Shown here piece by piece: positions 44,022-54,149 of a stretch of 64,000 nucleotides of DNA. The notes under the pieces were generated by a model, which worked only from the letters and a program-made list of their open reading frames with translations, had not been told where the DNA came from and ran no database searches. Within the stretch, counting starts at the first letter, position 1, and every line of letters begins with the position of its first letter. Source of the stretch: Proteiniborus ethanoligenes. Its GTDB lineage: Bacteria; Bacillota; Clostridia; Tissierellales; Proteiniboraceae. The position numbers and the translations under genes were made by a program. The DNA lies in the NCBI RefSeq assembly GCF_900107485.1, contig NZ_FNQE01000010.1, forward strand, positions 30,963-94,962, written 5' to 3'.

Positions 44022-44738
44022 TTATAAAGGGTTTTTCTTAATTTTTCCCCCTTGTCTAGGGTATTTTGTCGGAGTATGACTTGTCTTTTTAATAATTAAT
44101 AAACTGTGTACAATATCGCTATTTGGAATTTTAATATCAATCTTATCCTCCAGCTCTCCACCTAAGATTTTAATAGCATTTCTTGAGCCCTCTACTTCCT
44201 CTTTAGAATCCGAACCCTTCATAGCAATAAAATACCCTCCTATTTTTACAAAAGGTAAACAGTATTCTGATAAAATATTCAAGGAAGCCACTGCCCTAGA
44301 TACAGCTATATCATATTGCTCTCTGTACTCCTTATTGTTTCCAAGAGCTTCTGCCCTTTCATGTATAGTACTTATATCTTTAAGTTCCAGCTTCTCTATA
44401 ACTTCATTTAAAAATTTTAACCTCTTATTTAAACTGTCTAATAAAAGAATTTGTGTATCATTTTCTACAATTTTAATAGGCATGCCAGGAAAGCCTCCTC
44501 CTGTACCTATATCAATAATCTTTACCCCCTTAACAATTTTTCCAGTCTTAAAAATTGTTAAGCTGTCCAAAAAGTGCTTAATATCAATTTCTGCATCATC
44601 TTTAATAGCAGTTATATTAATAACCTCATTCCATTCCTTCAATAATGATTTAAACTTAGCAAACTTATCTCTTCTATCCTCATCTAAATCTATGCCAAGC
44701 TCTGAAATGCCAGAAATCAACACATCAATATTGCTCAT
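44022..44738 (-). CDS. rsmG: 16S rRNA (guanine-N7) methyltransferase RsmG
   Basis: About 238 residues with the SAM motif KIIDIGTGGGFPGMPIKI and NITAIKDDAEIDIKHFLDSL, typical RsmG (GidB). It methylates G527 of 16S rRNA. GGAGTG is 6 nt before ATG at 44738. It is in the usual place downstream of mnmG. Confidence 0.96.
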   Translation of the reverse strand: MSNIDVLISGISELGIDLDEDRRDKFAKFKSLLKEWNEVINITAIKDDAEIDIKHFLDSLTIFKTGKIVKGVKIIDIGTGGGFPGMPIKIVENDTQILLLDSLNKRLKFLNEVIEKLELKDISTIHERAEALGNNKEYREQYDIAVSRAVASLNILSEYCLPFVKIGGYFIAMKGSDSKEEVEGSRNAIKILGGELEDKIDIKIPNSDIVHSLLIIKKTSHTPTKYPRQGGKIKKNPL

Positions 44739-44787
44739 TATTTTCACTCCAATATAAATTATTTAGCAGCCTTAGCAAAATATTAAG

Positions 44788-46680
44788 CTATTTATTCAAA
44801 CGTCTTTGCTGCTCAAGATATATCAATAGTACATTAATATCTGCAGGGCTAACTCCTGCAATTCTAGAAGCATGGCCTACTGATTCAGGCTTCATAGAAT
44901 TTAATCTTTGTCTTGCCTCAAGTCTTAAACCCTTTATCTGACTATAGTCAATATCTTCACTGAGTTTTTTTCCTTCAAGCTTTTTAAACTGCTCTATTTG
45001 CTTTAACTGTTTAGCTATATAACCTTCATATTTAATTTCAATCTCTACTTGTATTCTCGCTTCTCTAGTAAGTTCCGGTCTTTCATCATCTATTTCTTTA
45101 AGAATATCATAGGTTATCTCAGGTCGCTTAATGAAATCATACATAGATGTGGGAGTTTTCAAAGGGGTAGTTCCTATTCTCTCACAAAACTCATTTATTT
45201 CTTTATTTGGAGTAATTATTTTCTTTTTAAGCCTGCCAATTTCCCTTTCCATTTCCTTCTTCTTATTAATCATCTTTTCATATCTTTCTTTAGTAGCAAG
45301 TCCTATATTATATCCTATTTCAGTTAGCCTTAAATCTGCATTATCTTGCCTTAAAGTAAGTCTATATTCTGCCCTAGAAGTCATCATTCTATATGGATCA
45401 TAGATTTCCTTAGTAACTATATCGTCTATTAAAACACCTATATAAGCCTGTGATCTGTCAAGAATTAACGGATCTTCTCCATTTAGCTTACGAACCGCAT
45501 TAATGCCAGCCACTAAACCTTGTGCGGCCGCTTCTTCATAACCAGATGTACCATTAATTTGTCCCGCAAAATACAAGTTTTCTATTTCCTTATATTCTAA
45601 TGACCTTTTAAGCTGAGTAGCATCTATACAATCATATTCTATTGCATAAGCTGTTCTCATAATTTTTACATTTTCAAGTCCAGGTACTGTTTTATACATT
45701 TTAATTTGGACATCCTCAGGAAAAGTCGTAGACATTCCTTGCACATACATTTCGCAAGTGTCTAGTCCCTCAGGCTCAACAAAAACCTGATGACTGGTTT
45801 TCTCAGCAAATCTAACAACCTTATCTTCAATAGAAGGACAATATCTAGGGCCTACTCCTTCCATCTCTCCTGCATACATAGGAGACCTGCTTATATTGTC
45901 TCGAATAATTTTATGTGTTTCTTCATTTGTATAAGTTAAGTAACACGGAACCTGCTCTATATCTAAGCTTTCTGTCATAAATGAAAATGGTATTATTTCC
46001 TCATCTCCAGGCTGTATCTCCATCTTACTGAAATCTAAGCTATCTCTATGAACTCTTGCTGGAGTACCTGTCTTAAATCTTCTCATTTTAATACCTAAAT
46101 CCTTTAGGCAATATGATAGCCTGTTAGCTGGGAAAAGACCATTAGGTCCACTTTCATAATTTATTTCTCCAATAAAAACTCTTCCTCTTAGATAAGTTCC
46201 TGTAGCTATTATAATTGCATCAGCCTCATATATAGCACCTGTATTTGTAAGTATTCCTTTTACCATATTATTTTCAACAAAAATTTCTACAACCTCTCCT
46301 TGAACTAAATCCAAGTTTTCTTGTTTCTCTAAGGTTGATTTCATAACTCTCTGATATAAATTTTTATCTGCCTGACCCCTTAAGGAATGTACTGCTGGTC
46401 CTTTTGATGTATTAAGCATTTTTATTTGTATAACAGATTTATCTATTATCCTACCTATTTCTCCGCCTAATGCATCAACTTCTCTTACTAAATGTCCTTT
46501 TCCAGTACCTCCTATATTAGGATTACATGCAAGAAGAGCTATAGCATCAAGGCTTATAGTTAAAAGAAGAGTTTTTTTGCCCATTCTAGCAGAAGCAAAG
46601 GCTGATTCACAGCCAGCATGACCTGCACCTATTACTATAACATCATATTTTCCTCTATTATATTGAAATAATTTTTCCAT
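44788..46680 (-). CDS. mnmG: tRNA U34 carboxymethylaminomethyl enzyme MnmG
   Basis: 630 residues. FAD motif [53 protein letters not shown] and [16 protein letters not shown] match MnmG (GidA). Acts with MnmE to modify wobble uridine. AAGGAG precedes ATG; mnmE ends 32 nt upstream. Confidence 0.98.
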   Translation of the reverse strand: MEKLFQYNRGKYDVIVIGAGHAGCESAFASARMGKKTLLLTISLDAIALLACNPNIGGTGKGHLVREVDALGGEIGRIIDKSVIQIKMLNTSKGPAVHSLRGQADKNLYQRVMKSTLEKQENLDLVQGEVVEIFVENNMVKGILTNTGAIYEADAIIIATGTYLRGRVFIGEINYESGPNGLFPANRLSYCLKDLGIKMRRFKTGTPARVHRDSLDFSKMEIQPGDEEIIPFSFMTESLDIEQVPCYLTYTNEETHKIIRDNISRSPMYAGEMEGVGPRYCPSIEDKVVRFAEKTSHQVFVEPEGLDTCEMYVQGMSTTFPEDVQIKMYKTVPGLENVKIMRTAYAIEYDCIDATQLKRSLEYKEIENLYFAGQINGTSGYEEAAAQGLVAGINAVRKLNGEDPLILDRSQAYIGVLIDDIVTKEIYDPYRMMTSRAEYRLTLRQDNADLRLTEIGYNIGLATKERYEKMINKKKEMEREIGRLKKKIITPNKEINEFCERIGTTPLKTPTSMYDFIKRPEITYDILKEIDDERPELTREARIQVEIEIKYEGYIAKQLKQIEQFKKLEGKKLSEDIDYSQIKGLRLEARQRLNSMKPESVGHASRIAGVSPADINVLLIYLEQQRRLNK

Positions 46681-46712
46681 AAAATAACTCCTTCAAACCA
46701 ATTTAATATTAT

Positions 46713-48095
46713 CTATTTTCCAATACAAAATTCTGAGAATATTTTATCTATAATATCCTCTCCGACTGTATCTCCAGTGATTTCTCCTAGATTTTCCCAG
46801 CAATATTTGATATCAACTTCTATACAATCCAGAGGCATATTCAAACCTATTGATTGTAGTGCCTCCTCAATATTTTCCTTAGCTTTCAATAACTGATCTC
46901 TATGTCTTACATTATTAATAATAATATTATCCTTTATCTTAACTTCAGAGGACAAAAACATTTCTTCTATATTATTTTCTAAGGCTTCAATGCCTTCATT
47001 ATTTGCAATAGATGTATTTATGATTCTTTTATTAGGTAGATATCTTTCAATATCCTCTTCAGATATTTTACTAGGAAGATCTGATTTGTTTAACAGTACT
47101 ATCACTTTTTTGTCTTTGATCAAGTCAATAATATGAAAATCCTCCTTTGAAAGTTCTGTAGAAGTATCAAATACAGAAATAATCAAATCTGCTTGATTTA
47201 ATAATTCCTTTGCTCTGTCTACTCCTAGTCTTTCAACTATATCTTCAGTATCTCTAATCCCTGCAGTATCAACTATTTTAAGTGGAACTCCTTTAATATT
47301 AACATATTCCTCAATAACATCCCTCGTTGTTCCTGGAATATCTGTTACTATGGCTCTATTTTCTCTTAAAACAGCATTAAGTAATGATGATTTCCCAACA
47401 TTAGGCTTACCTAGAATTACAGTTTTTAACCCTTCTTTTAATATTCTCCCTGTATATACTGTCTCTAATAAACTACTTAACTTGTTTAATACCTGTTCAC
47501 CCTGCTCCTTTAAGCTAGAATATGCAAGGTCTTCTACATCGTCCTCTGGAAAATCAATAGAGGCCTCCACATGTGCAAGCATGCCTAATAGTGTGTTCTG
47601 TAATTGTTTAACTTCTTTTGAAACACTTCCCTCCAGCTGATTTAAGGATACATCAAAACTTGATTCAGTCTTTGCACTAACAAGATCCATTACAGCTTCA
47701 GCTTGGGATAAGTCTATTCTACCATTTAAAAATGCTCTTTTTGTAAATTCACCTTTCTCAGCAAGTCTAGCACCATTCTCTAAAACTAACTCAAGTATTC
47801 TCCGAACAGGTATTATTCCTCCATGACAATTTATTTCAACTATGTCTTCTGTAGTATATGTATAAGGAGATTTAATATATACAGCTAAAACCTCATCTAT
47901 TTTTTTGCCATCTTTAGGATCAATTATATGTCCATAATTAAGCTTACGTTCTTCGCATTCCCTTAAGCTAGCTTGTCTTTTATTTCTAAAGATTTTATCT
48001 CCTACATCTAAAGCTTTTTTGCCACTTATTCTAATAATGCCTATGCCTGCCTCTCCAGGAGCAGTGGCAATAGCAGCAATTGTATCAAAATCCAA
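46713..48095 (-). CDS. mnmE: tRNA modification GTPase MnmE
   Basis: About 460 residues. N-terminal folate-binding domain (FDTIAAIATAPGEAGIGIIR), G domain (GKPNVGKSSLLNAVL, DIPGTTRDVIEEY, DTAGIRDTEDIVE, LNKSDLP) and the C-terminal CIGK that carries the catalytic Cys. TTG at 48095 has GAGGTG 6 nt upstream; an in-frame GTG at 48104 lies inside that site. Confidence 0.95.
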   Translation of the reverse strand: MDFDTIAAIATAPGEAGIGIIRISGKKALDVGDKIFRNKRQASLRECEERKLNYGHIIDPKDGKKIDEVLAVYIKSPYTYTTEDIVEINCHGGIIPVRRILELVLENGARLAEKGEFTKRAFLNGRIDLSQAEAVMDLVSAKTESSFDVSLNQLEGSVSKEVKQLQNTLLGMLAHVEASIDFPEDDVEDLAYSSLKEQGEQVLNKLSSLLETVYTGRILKEGLKTVILGKPNVGKSSLLNAVLRENRAIVTDIPGTTRDVIEEYVNIKGVPLKIVDTAGIRDTEDIVERLGVDRAKELLNQADLIISVFDTSTELSKEDFHIIDLIKDKKVIVLLNKSDLPSKISEEDIERYLPNKRIINTSIANNEGIEALENNIEEMFLSSEVKIKDNIIINNVRHRDQLLKAKENIEEALQSIGLNMPLDCIEVDIKYCWENLGEITGDTVGEDIIDKIFSEFCIGK

Positions 48096-48194
48096 TCCTA
48101 TCACCTCATTAAATCATATTAAAAATAACTATGATAAATATATTAACTATAGATATGTAGTATTAGTATACCAAAAAAAACTATTACATAACAT

Positions 48195-48223
48195 AAAACC
48201 CAGTATTTTTTATACTGGGTTTT
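48195..48223 (-). terminator. Terminator after jag
   Basis: AAAACCCAGTA and TACTGGGTTTT form an 11-bp stem 4 nt past the jag stop, ending in TTTT on the minus strand. Confidence 0.8.
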
Positions 48224-48226
48224 TAA

Positions 48227-48856
48227 TTAACGCTTTGATTCTATTACAACTCTTCTATACGGCTCTTCACCTTCACTAAAGGTTCTTATACCTGAATCAT
48301 TTTGAAGTGCCGAATGTATAATCCTTCTTTCATAAGGATTCATAGGCTCTAGCTTTATAATTCTTCTGTATGTTTTAGCCTTATCTGCCATTTTGTTAGC
48401 CAATCTAATTAGAGTTTCTTCACGCTTTGCTCTATAATTTTGAATATCTACTAATACTCTTAAATATTTCTCTCTGTTTTTATTAACAACAAGACTTAGT
48501 ATATATTGCAAGGAATCTAAAGTGTTTCCTCTCTTACCTATAAGAATACCCATATCAGAATTAGAAATATTTATAACATCAATCAAAAGGTCGTTTTCAT
48601 TCTTTTCAATTACTAAAGTACCACTAATATTCATCTTTTCAAATAAGGCATATAAAAAGTTTTCAGCTAAATTTATAGGATCATTAGCTAATGTAACTTT
48701 AACCTTAGCTTCTTTCGTACCTATAATACCAAATAAACCTTTACTAGGCTCTTCTAATACTTCAATAATTACATCTTCCTTTGTTGAGTTTAGATCTGAT
48801 AATGCTAAACTTACAGCTTCATCTACTGTTTTCGCTGTTTTCACTACAGATTTCAT
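48227..48856 (-). CDS. jag: RNA-binding protein Jag/KhpB (SpoIIIJ-associated)
   Basis: 209 residues: N-terminal Jag domain (VVKTAKTVDEAVSLAL, EEPSKGLFGIIGTKEAKVKV), KH domain (GILIGKRGNTLDSLQYILSL) and R3H motif (PMNPYERRIIHSAL). It is encoded right after yidC/spoIIIJ, as in other Firmicutes. Confidence 0.96.
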   Translation of the reverse strand: MKSVVKTAKTVDEAVSLALSDLNSTKEDVIIEVLEEPSKGLFGIIGTKEAKVKVTLANDPINLAENFLYALFEKMNISGTLVIEKNENDLLIDVINISNSDMGILIGKRGNTLDSLQYILSLVVNKNREKYLRVLVDIQNYRAKREETLIRLANKMADKAKTYRRIIKLEPMNPYERRIIHSALQNDSGIRTFSEGEEPYRRVVIESKR

Positions 48857-48857
48857 A

Positions 48858-49622
48858 TTATTTTAACTCCTCCTTGATTTTACCTATGGACCTATTAGTA
48901 AAGTATTGTTGCACTATTTGGAATATATTACTTATAGTCCAGTAAAGAGTAAGACCAGCAGCATATTTGGAACCAATCCATAATATAAAAATTGGCATCA
49001 TAATATTCATAGTTTTTTGAGTAGATTGTGCTTGACTATCTTGGGCAGTAGTTTGAGTAGCTGTCATCATTTTACTTGATAAATATGTTGTAGCTGCAGC
49101 AATTATTGCAAGTATAGGTATATTGTAGCCAGCTATGCTTAAACCATTCATAACACCATCAATCATAGTGCCAGGACTAAGCCCAATATCTTTTATCCAG
49201 AGGAAGCTTCTATTTATACCTTCGTATACTGCTTGTTCACTAAATACATAAGGAACAGGAGATTGCATTGCCCTAAAATAAGCAATAATTATTGGAAATT
49301 GAATTAATAGAGGAAAGCATCCACCAAAAGGGTTTGCCTTATGCTCCTTATAAAGCTCCATTGTTTTAACGTTTAACGTTTGAGGATCATTTTTGTATTT
49401 CTTCTGTAATTCTTGAACCTTAGGCTGTATTTCCTGCATTGTCTTCATAGACTTCATTTGCCTAAGAGTAAGAGGTAATAACAAAAACTTAAAAATAATT
49501 GTAGTTACCACTATTGCTAATGAATAAGCAGATAAAGATTTAAAATCCAAATTTAGTCTTAATAGTGTATCAAATATGAACTTTAATAAAACCCCTAAAG
49601 GTTTTGCAAATATATCTATCAT
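48858..49622 (-). CDS. yidC: Membrane protein insertase YidC/SpoIIIJ
   Basis: 254 residues with five hydrophobic segments and the family segments LPLTLRQMKSMKTMQEIQPK, NPFGGCFPLLIQFPIIIAYF and GLTLYWTISNIFQIVQQ. It inserts proteins into the cytoplasmic membrane and assists sporulation in Firmicutes. No lipobox Cys is visible near the N-terminus. Confidence 0.96.
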   Translation of the reverse strand: MIDIFAKPLGVLLKFIFDTLLRLNLDFKSLSAYSLAIVVTTIIFKFLLLPLTLRQMKSMKTMQEIQPKVQELQKKYKNDPQTLNVKTMELYKEHKANPFGGCFPLLIQFPIIIAYFRAMQSPVPYVFSEQAVYEGINRSFLWIKDIGLSPGTMIDGVMNGLSIAGYNIPILAIIAAATTYLSSKMMTATQTTAQDSQAQSTQKTMNIMMPIFILWIGSKYAAGLTLYWTISNIFQIVQQYFTNRSIGKIKEELK

Positions 49623-49637
49623 TAAGTAACCCCCTTT

Positions 49638-49847
49638 TTATTCTAGAGGATCATATCCTCCAGGGTTAAATGGATTGCATTTTAATATTCTTTTAATGCT
49701 TTTAATGCCACCCTTTAATAAACCGTATTTTTCAATGGCTTGTATAGAATATGAAGAACAGGTAGGATAAAATCTACAAGTCCTAGGTTTTAAAGGAGAT
49801 ATTTTTCTTTGATATAGCTTTATTAAATATATAACAAGCCTTTTCAC
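49638..49847 (-). CDS. yidD: Membrane insertion efficiency factor YidD
   Basis: 69 residues: [37 protein letters not shown] and [12 protein letters not shown] are the complete family signature. Start is GTG two nt after the rnpA stop, with AAGGTG 7 nt upstream. Confidence 0.96.
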   Translation of the reverse strand: MKRLVIYLIKLYQRKISPLKPRTCRFYPTCSSYSIQAIEKYGLLKGGIKSIKRILKCNPFNPGGYDPLE

Positions 49848-49849
49848 CC

Positions 49850-50194
49850 TTAATCACCTTTTTTAAGTAACCCAGCCAATTTAAGCAGATGCAAAAGAGC
49901 ACTTTCTATTTCATTATAGCCAACTTCCTTTGCATTAGCTCTAGATAAAAAGATTATATCATAACCTTGCTTCACCTTGCCACTATTCAATCTATAAGCT
50001 TCCCTAATCCGTCTTCTAATTTTATTTCTAACTACACTTTTTCCAATCTTTTTAGTAACAGCAATTCCTATTCTATTATTTTCCAAATTGTTTTTAACAA
50101 AAAAAATAACTAGATATTTATTTGCAAAAGATCTTCCTTTGTCATATGTCTTTCTAAAATCTCTATTACTTTTTAACTTTTGTTTATTATCCAT
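49850..50194 (-). CDS. rnpA: Ribonuclease P protein component
   Basis: 114 residues. [20 protein letters not shown] and the RNR motif [14 protein letters not shown] are diagnostic. It joins the RNase P RNA for tRNA 5' processing. It lies between rpmH and yidD as usual. Confidence 0.97.
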   Translation of the reverse strand: MDNKQKLKSNRDFRKTYDKGRSFANKYLVIFFVKNNLENNRIGIAVTKKIGKSVVRNKIRRRIREAYRLNSGKVKQGYDIIFLSRANAKEVGYNEIESALLHLLKLAGLLKKGD

Positions 50195-50230
50195 TAAAAT
50201 AACTCCTTAGAGATTTCCTTTTAATTGAAT

Positions 50231-50254
50231 AAAAAGGCCACATAATGCGGCCTT
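50231..50254 (-). terminator. Hairpin overlapping the rpmH stop
   Basis: AAGGCCGCA and TGTGGCCTT form a 9-bp stem followed by TTT on the minus strand. The rpmH stop codon lies at its edge. It may attenuate rnpA relative to the ribosomal protein gene. Confidence 0.65.
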
Positions 50255-50387
50255 ATGCTGACAATTTTTTTCTACCTTTTCTTCTACGTCTTCTCAACAC
50301 TTCTCTACCAGATTTTGTACTCATTCTTTTTCTAAATCCATGTTCTTTACTTCTTTGTCTCTTTTTTGGTTGATAAGTTCTTTTCAT
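50253..50387 (-). CDS. rpmH: 50S ribosomal protein L34
   Basis: 44 residues found by hand translation: [20 protein letters not shown], then [20 protein letters not shown] and KLSA. This is the normal length and sequence for bacterial L34, the gene that marks the left side of oriC in Firmicutes. A GGGGGTG site precedes ATG. Confidence 0.97.
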   Translation of the reverse strand: MKRTYQPKKRQRSKEHGFRKRMSTKSGREVLRRRRRKGRKKLSA

Positions 50388-51107
50388 ACTAACACACCCC
50401 CTTCAAATACTCCCACTTATATCAATTTGGTTAATTATCAACTTTATCCTAAAAATACGGACACTACTATATGATTATATTAGCATATAAACCTAATGTC
50501 AAGAAATTATAAATATATTTATAGGGATTTTAGTGTAGACATAAATTTTTAAAAAATAATTATATATTTATCAAAAAATTTTTTATTTCAAACTCTTTTC
50601 TAAAAATATTATATATTCATTAATATATAACATCTGTTGATAATAATATTCCACATTATATTGATTCTGTGGATATCTTAATATATTGTTGATAATTATG
50701 TATTTTTTTGATATTATAAATACAACTGTGGATTATAGGTTGTGAGTTTTAATAGTTATTAACAGTCTGTGGATAAATTTGTGTATAACTTTTTTCTATT
50801 TGTAAATTGTTAACTTGCAATCATTGAATTTCTCTTGCGTATTATCCACATTCTTAGTAAGTGCAAATATGTGAATAACTGCATAGATTATTCTTTTTTT
50901 ATTTACTTACTAAACTTATTAACACATTATTCACATTTTTTATATTTACCATGTTTATAATTATTATTCATTTATTATAAGCTATTATTTTATATCTTTG
51001 TGGATAATGCTGTTGATATTTTTTTGCTTTTTTCTATTAGTCTTAAAAATTATTGTTATAATAATTTATTATTTGACTATAATCAGTTATGAATAGGAGG
51101 GGAAAAT
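50388..51107. other. oriC: Replication origin oriC
   Basis: 720 bp of very A+T-rich DNA between rpmH and dnaA, where transcription diverges. DnaA boxes matching TTATNCACA occur at 50768-50776 (-), 50780-50788 (-), 50842-50850 (+), 50870-50878 (-), 50927-50935 (+) and 50999-51007 (-). Near-matches lie at 50668-50676 and 50727-50735. The most A/T-dense parts are near 50500-50640, left of the box cluster, and around the rightmost boxes; either could be the unwinding element. Confidence 0.92.
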
Positions 51108-52445
51108 ATGGGCTTTAAATTAGAAGATATTTGGAGTAGTGCCTTAAAACTTATAAGAAATGAATTAACAGAAGTTAGCTTTAATACTTGGCTTAAAACA
51201 ATAGACCCTATAACTTTAAACGATAATTTCATAATACTTGGTGCTCCAAATGAATTCACTAAAAGTATACTAGAATCTAGATACCTTATCTTAATAAAAA
51301 ATGCTTTAAAACAAGTTTCAAATACAGATTTTGAAATTAAATTTCTTATTCCAGGTGAGGACATTTCTATTGACATTGGACAAACAGTCGTTAATGAATC
51401 AACTGAAAATGGAACTTCAAGATCACAGCTAAATCCCAAATATATATTTGATACCTTTGTTATTGGAAATAGTAATAGACTAGCACATGCTGCATCCTTA
51501 GCAGTAGCAGAGGCCCCTGCACAAGCGTATAATCCATTTTTCATATATGGAGGAGTTGGACTAGGCAAAACTCACCTTATGCATGCAATAGGCCATTATA
51601 TACTTAATCAAAATCCTAAAGCAAATGTTGTATATGTATCTTCAGAAAAATTCACAAATGAACTTATAAATTCAATCAGGGATGATAAAAACGTAGAATT
51701 TAGAAACAAATATAGAAATGTAGATGTATTATTAGTAGACGATATTCAATTTATTGCTGGAAAGGAAAGAACTCAAGAAGAATTTTTCCATACATTTAAT
51801 GCATTACATGAAGCAAATAAGCAAATTATAGTATCTAGTGACAGACTACCTAAAGAAATACCTACTCTAGAGGATAGACTTCGTTCTCGATTTGAATGGG
51901 GGCTTACGGCGGATATCCAACCACCAGATTTAGAAACTAGAATCGCTATTTTAAGAAAAAAAGCAAAAGTAGAAAATATTGATATACCTAACGATGTAAC
52001 ACAATATATTGCTACTAAAATTCAATCAAATATAAGGGAATTAGAAGGAGCATTAATAAGGGTTATAGCTTATTCTTCTTTAACTAATAACGAGATTAGT
52101 GTCGAGCTGGCAACGGAAGCCTTAAAGGATATTCTATCGAATACTAAATCTAAAGAAATAACTGTAAAATTTATCAAAGAAATTATATCTAAAAATTTCA
52201 ATATCAAGATCGAAGATTTTAACTCTAAAAAAAGGACAAGATCGATTTCTTATCCTAGACAAATAGCTATGTATCTATGTAGAGAGCTTACTGATTTATC
52301 TCTCCCTAAAATAGGAGAAGAATTTGGAGGAAGGGATCATACTACAGTAATTCATGCATACGATAAAATATCTTCTGATATAGAAAGCAATGTAGAACTA
52401 AAGCAAAAAATTGATGATATAGTAAGTGAAATAAAAGGCAATTAA
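51108..52445 (+). CDS. dnaA: Chromosomal replication initiator DnaA
   Basis: 445 residues. Walker [18 protein letters not shown], Walker [21 protein letters not shown], and the C-terminal signature [22 protein letters not shown] precedes ATG. It binds the boxes upstream and those between dnaA and dnaN. Confidence 0.99.
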   Translation: MGFKLEDIWSSALKLIRNELTEVSFNTWLKTIDPITLNDNFIILGAPNEFTKSILESRYLILIKNALKQVSNTDFEIKFLIPGEDISIDIGQTVVNESTENGTSRSQLNPKYIFDTFVIGNSNRLAHAASLAVAEAPAQAYNPFFIYGGVGLGKTHLMHAIGHYILNQNPKANVVYVSSEKFTNELINSIRDDKNVEFRNKYRNVDVLLVDDIQFIAGKERTQEEFFHTFNALHEANKQIIVSSDRLPKEIPTLEDRLRSRFEWGLTADIQPPDLETRIAILRKKAKVENIDIPNDVTQYIATKIQSNIRELEGALIRVIAYSSLTNNEISVELATEALKDILSNTKSKEITVKFIKEIISKNFNIKIEDFNSKKRTRSISYPRQIAMYLCRELTDLSLPKIGEEFGGRDHTTVIHAYDKISSDIESNVELKQKIDDIVSEIKGN

Positions 52446-52681
52446 TTAACAACGATTTGTTATTAACCTGTTTATATTATGTTAATAATAATTTAATTAT
52501 TTTTTTTATATTAATAATGTGGATAAAATAAGCAACCTTACTAACATATTTTCAACAGCTATATATCAAAGTATTTCATAGGATTTTAATGTTATCCACA
52601 TATTAACGGTCTCTATTACTATTACTACTATTATATTTATATCTATATATCTCTTATCAAATAAAAGGAGGTTATCCACAA
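52446..52681. promoter_or_regulatory. dnaA-dnaN intergenic DnaA boxes
   Basis: Perfect boxes lie at 52518-52526 (-), 52592-52600 (+) and 52672-52680 (+). The last one lies between the AAAGGAGG ribosome site and the dnaN start codon. The cluster may be a second origin subregion, as in bipartite origins, or a DnaA-responsive control of dnaN. Confidence 0.8.
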
Positions 52682-53788
52682 TTGAAAATTAAAATACAAC
52701 AAAGAGAGCTATCTAAATGTATAAATATCGTTCAAAAAGGTATATCTTCAAAAACTACATTACCTATTCTTAGTGGAATTTTATTAGAAGCAAAGGAAGG
52801 TAAGCTTAAACTAACAGGAACAGATTTAGAAATAGGAATAAAGTCGTCTGTTGATTGTGAAACAATAAAAGAAGGTAGTATTGTAATAACATCTAGAATC
52901 TTTGGAGATATTATTAGAAAACTACCTGACATGCCTATAGAGATAAATGTAGATGAAAATAATAACATGCACATCCAATGTGGAAATTCAAAGTTTAATT
53001 TAATAGGTCAATCAGCTATTGATTATCCACAGCTACCAGAAATATTTGAAAGTAATTATTTTGAAATTCCAAAGGATTTGTTAAAATCTATGATTAGGCA
53101 GACAATTTTTGCTACTGCACAGGATGAAACCAGACCTATACTAACAGGAGCTTTGCTAGAAACAAGCAATAACAATGTATCTCTAGTTGCAATAGATGGT
53201 TATAGACTAGCAGTAAAAAAGGTTTCTGTAAATGTAAGTGAAGATATTAAAGTAGTTATTCCTGCAAAAACTTTAAATGAAGTTAATAAAATACTTGAAG
53301 ATGATGATGCAGAAGTTAAAATAAGCTATAATCAAGGTAATATAATATTTAATATTGGAGATACTTTGATAACTTCTCGATTATTAGAAGGACAGTTTTT
53401 AAATTATAGTGATATAATAAGAAATGAATATAAATTAAAAGCTAAAGTTAATACTAGAGATTTTCAAGAATGTTTAGAAAGAGCTTCACTACTTGCAAGA
53501 GAAGGAAAAAACAACCTAGTCAAGATAGATATCTCAGATGATAAGCTCATAATAACATCTAATTCAGAAATAGGAAATGTACATGAAGAATTACCAATAA
53601 AATTAGAAGGTAATGATATTAAAATAGCTTTTAATTCAAAGTATATTCTAGAAGGAATTAAGGCAATAGACAGTGAAGAAATAGAAATGAACATGATTTC
53701 AAATGTTAATCCATGTATCATAAGACCAGTTGAAGACAATAGCTACACTTATTTAGTATTACCTGTAAGACTTGCAGCTGACGAATAG
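52682..53788 (+). CDS. dnaN: DNA polymerase III beta clamp
   Basis: 368 residues, start TTG: KIKIQQRELSKCINIVQKGI, then SGILLEAKEGKLKLTGTDLE and a C-terminal YTYLVLPVRL match DnaN. No ATG fits the conserved N-terminus. Spacing from AAAGGAGG to TTG is about 10 nt because a DnaA box intervenes. Confidence 0.98.
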   Translation: MKIKIQQRELSKCINIVQKGISSKTTLPILSGILLEAKEGKLKLTGTDLEIGIKSSVDCETIKEGSIVITSRIFGDIIRKLPDMPIEINVDENNNMHIQCGNSKFNLIGQSAIDYPQLPEIFESNYFEIPKDLLKSMIRQTIFATAQDETRPILTGALLETSNNNVSLVAIDGYRLAVKKVSVNVSEDIKVVIPAKTLNEVNKILEDDDAEVKISYNQGNIIFNIGDTLITSRLLEGQFLNYSDIIRNEYKLKAKVNTRDFQECLERASLLAREGKNNLVKIDISDDKLIITSNSEIGNVHEELPIKLEGNDIKIAFNSKYILEGIKAIDSEEIEMNMISNVNPCIIRPVEDNSYTYLVLPVRLAADE

Positions 53789-53794
53789 ACACAG

Positions 53795-53816
53795 GACACC
53801 TATACACATAGGTGTC
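53795..53816 (+). terminator. Weak hairpin after dnaN
   Basis: GACACCTA and TAGGTGTC flank TACACA, followed by TATT. The T-run is poor, so it is probably leaky. Confidence 0.45.
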
Positions 53817-53841
53817 TATTAAATTGGAGAGGAGCAAAAAA

Positions 53842-54051
53842 ATGAAGGAAATATCATTAAGCACAGAATTTATAAAACTAGATCAGCTTCTAAAATATAT
53901 AGGTATAGCGGAAACTGGAGGTCATAGTAAATTTCTGATTAAAAACGGTGAAGTAAAGGTTAATGGACAAATAACAACTGAAAGAGGAAAGAAGATTAGA
54001 AAAGGTGATATGGTAGAAGTATCTGGAGAAGAGATTTTTATTGTGGTCTAA
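53842..54051 (+). CDS. yaaA: S4-domain protein YaaA (RlbA-like)
   Basis: 69 residues with an S4 RNA-binding domain: FIKLDQLLKYIGIAETGGHS, KFLIKNGEVKVNGQITTERG and KKIRKGDMVEVSG. It sits between dnaN and recF as in B. subtilis. ATG at 53842 has GGAGAGGAG upstream; a GTG 30 nt earlier lies in the dnaN hairpin. Confidence 0.93.
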   Translation: MKEISLSTEFIKLDQLLKYIGIAETGGHSKFLIKNGEVKVNGQITTERGKKIRKGDMVEVSGEEIFIVV

Positions 54052-54102
54052 CTAGTACAATAGACTAATTATTATATAGTTCTATTTTAGGATTATAAAA
54101 AA

Positions 54103-54111
54103 TGATATAAT
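54103..54111 (+). promoter_or_regulatory. Candidate extended -10 promoter for recF
   Basis: TG-A-TATAAT is a perfect extended -10 element. The -35 region 17 nt upstream (TATTTT) is poor. It lies 39 nt before the recF start. Confidence 0.5.
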
Positions 54112-54149
54112 GTACTAAGATAGAGTTGAGTCTGAAGGAGTGCTATATT

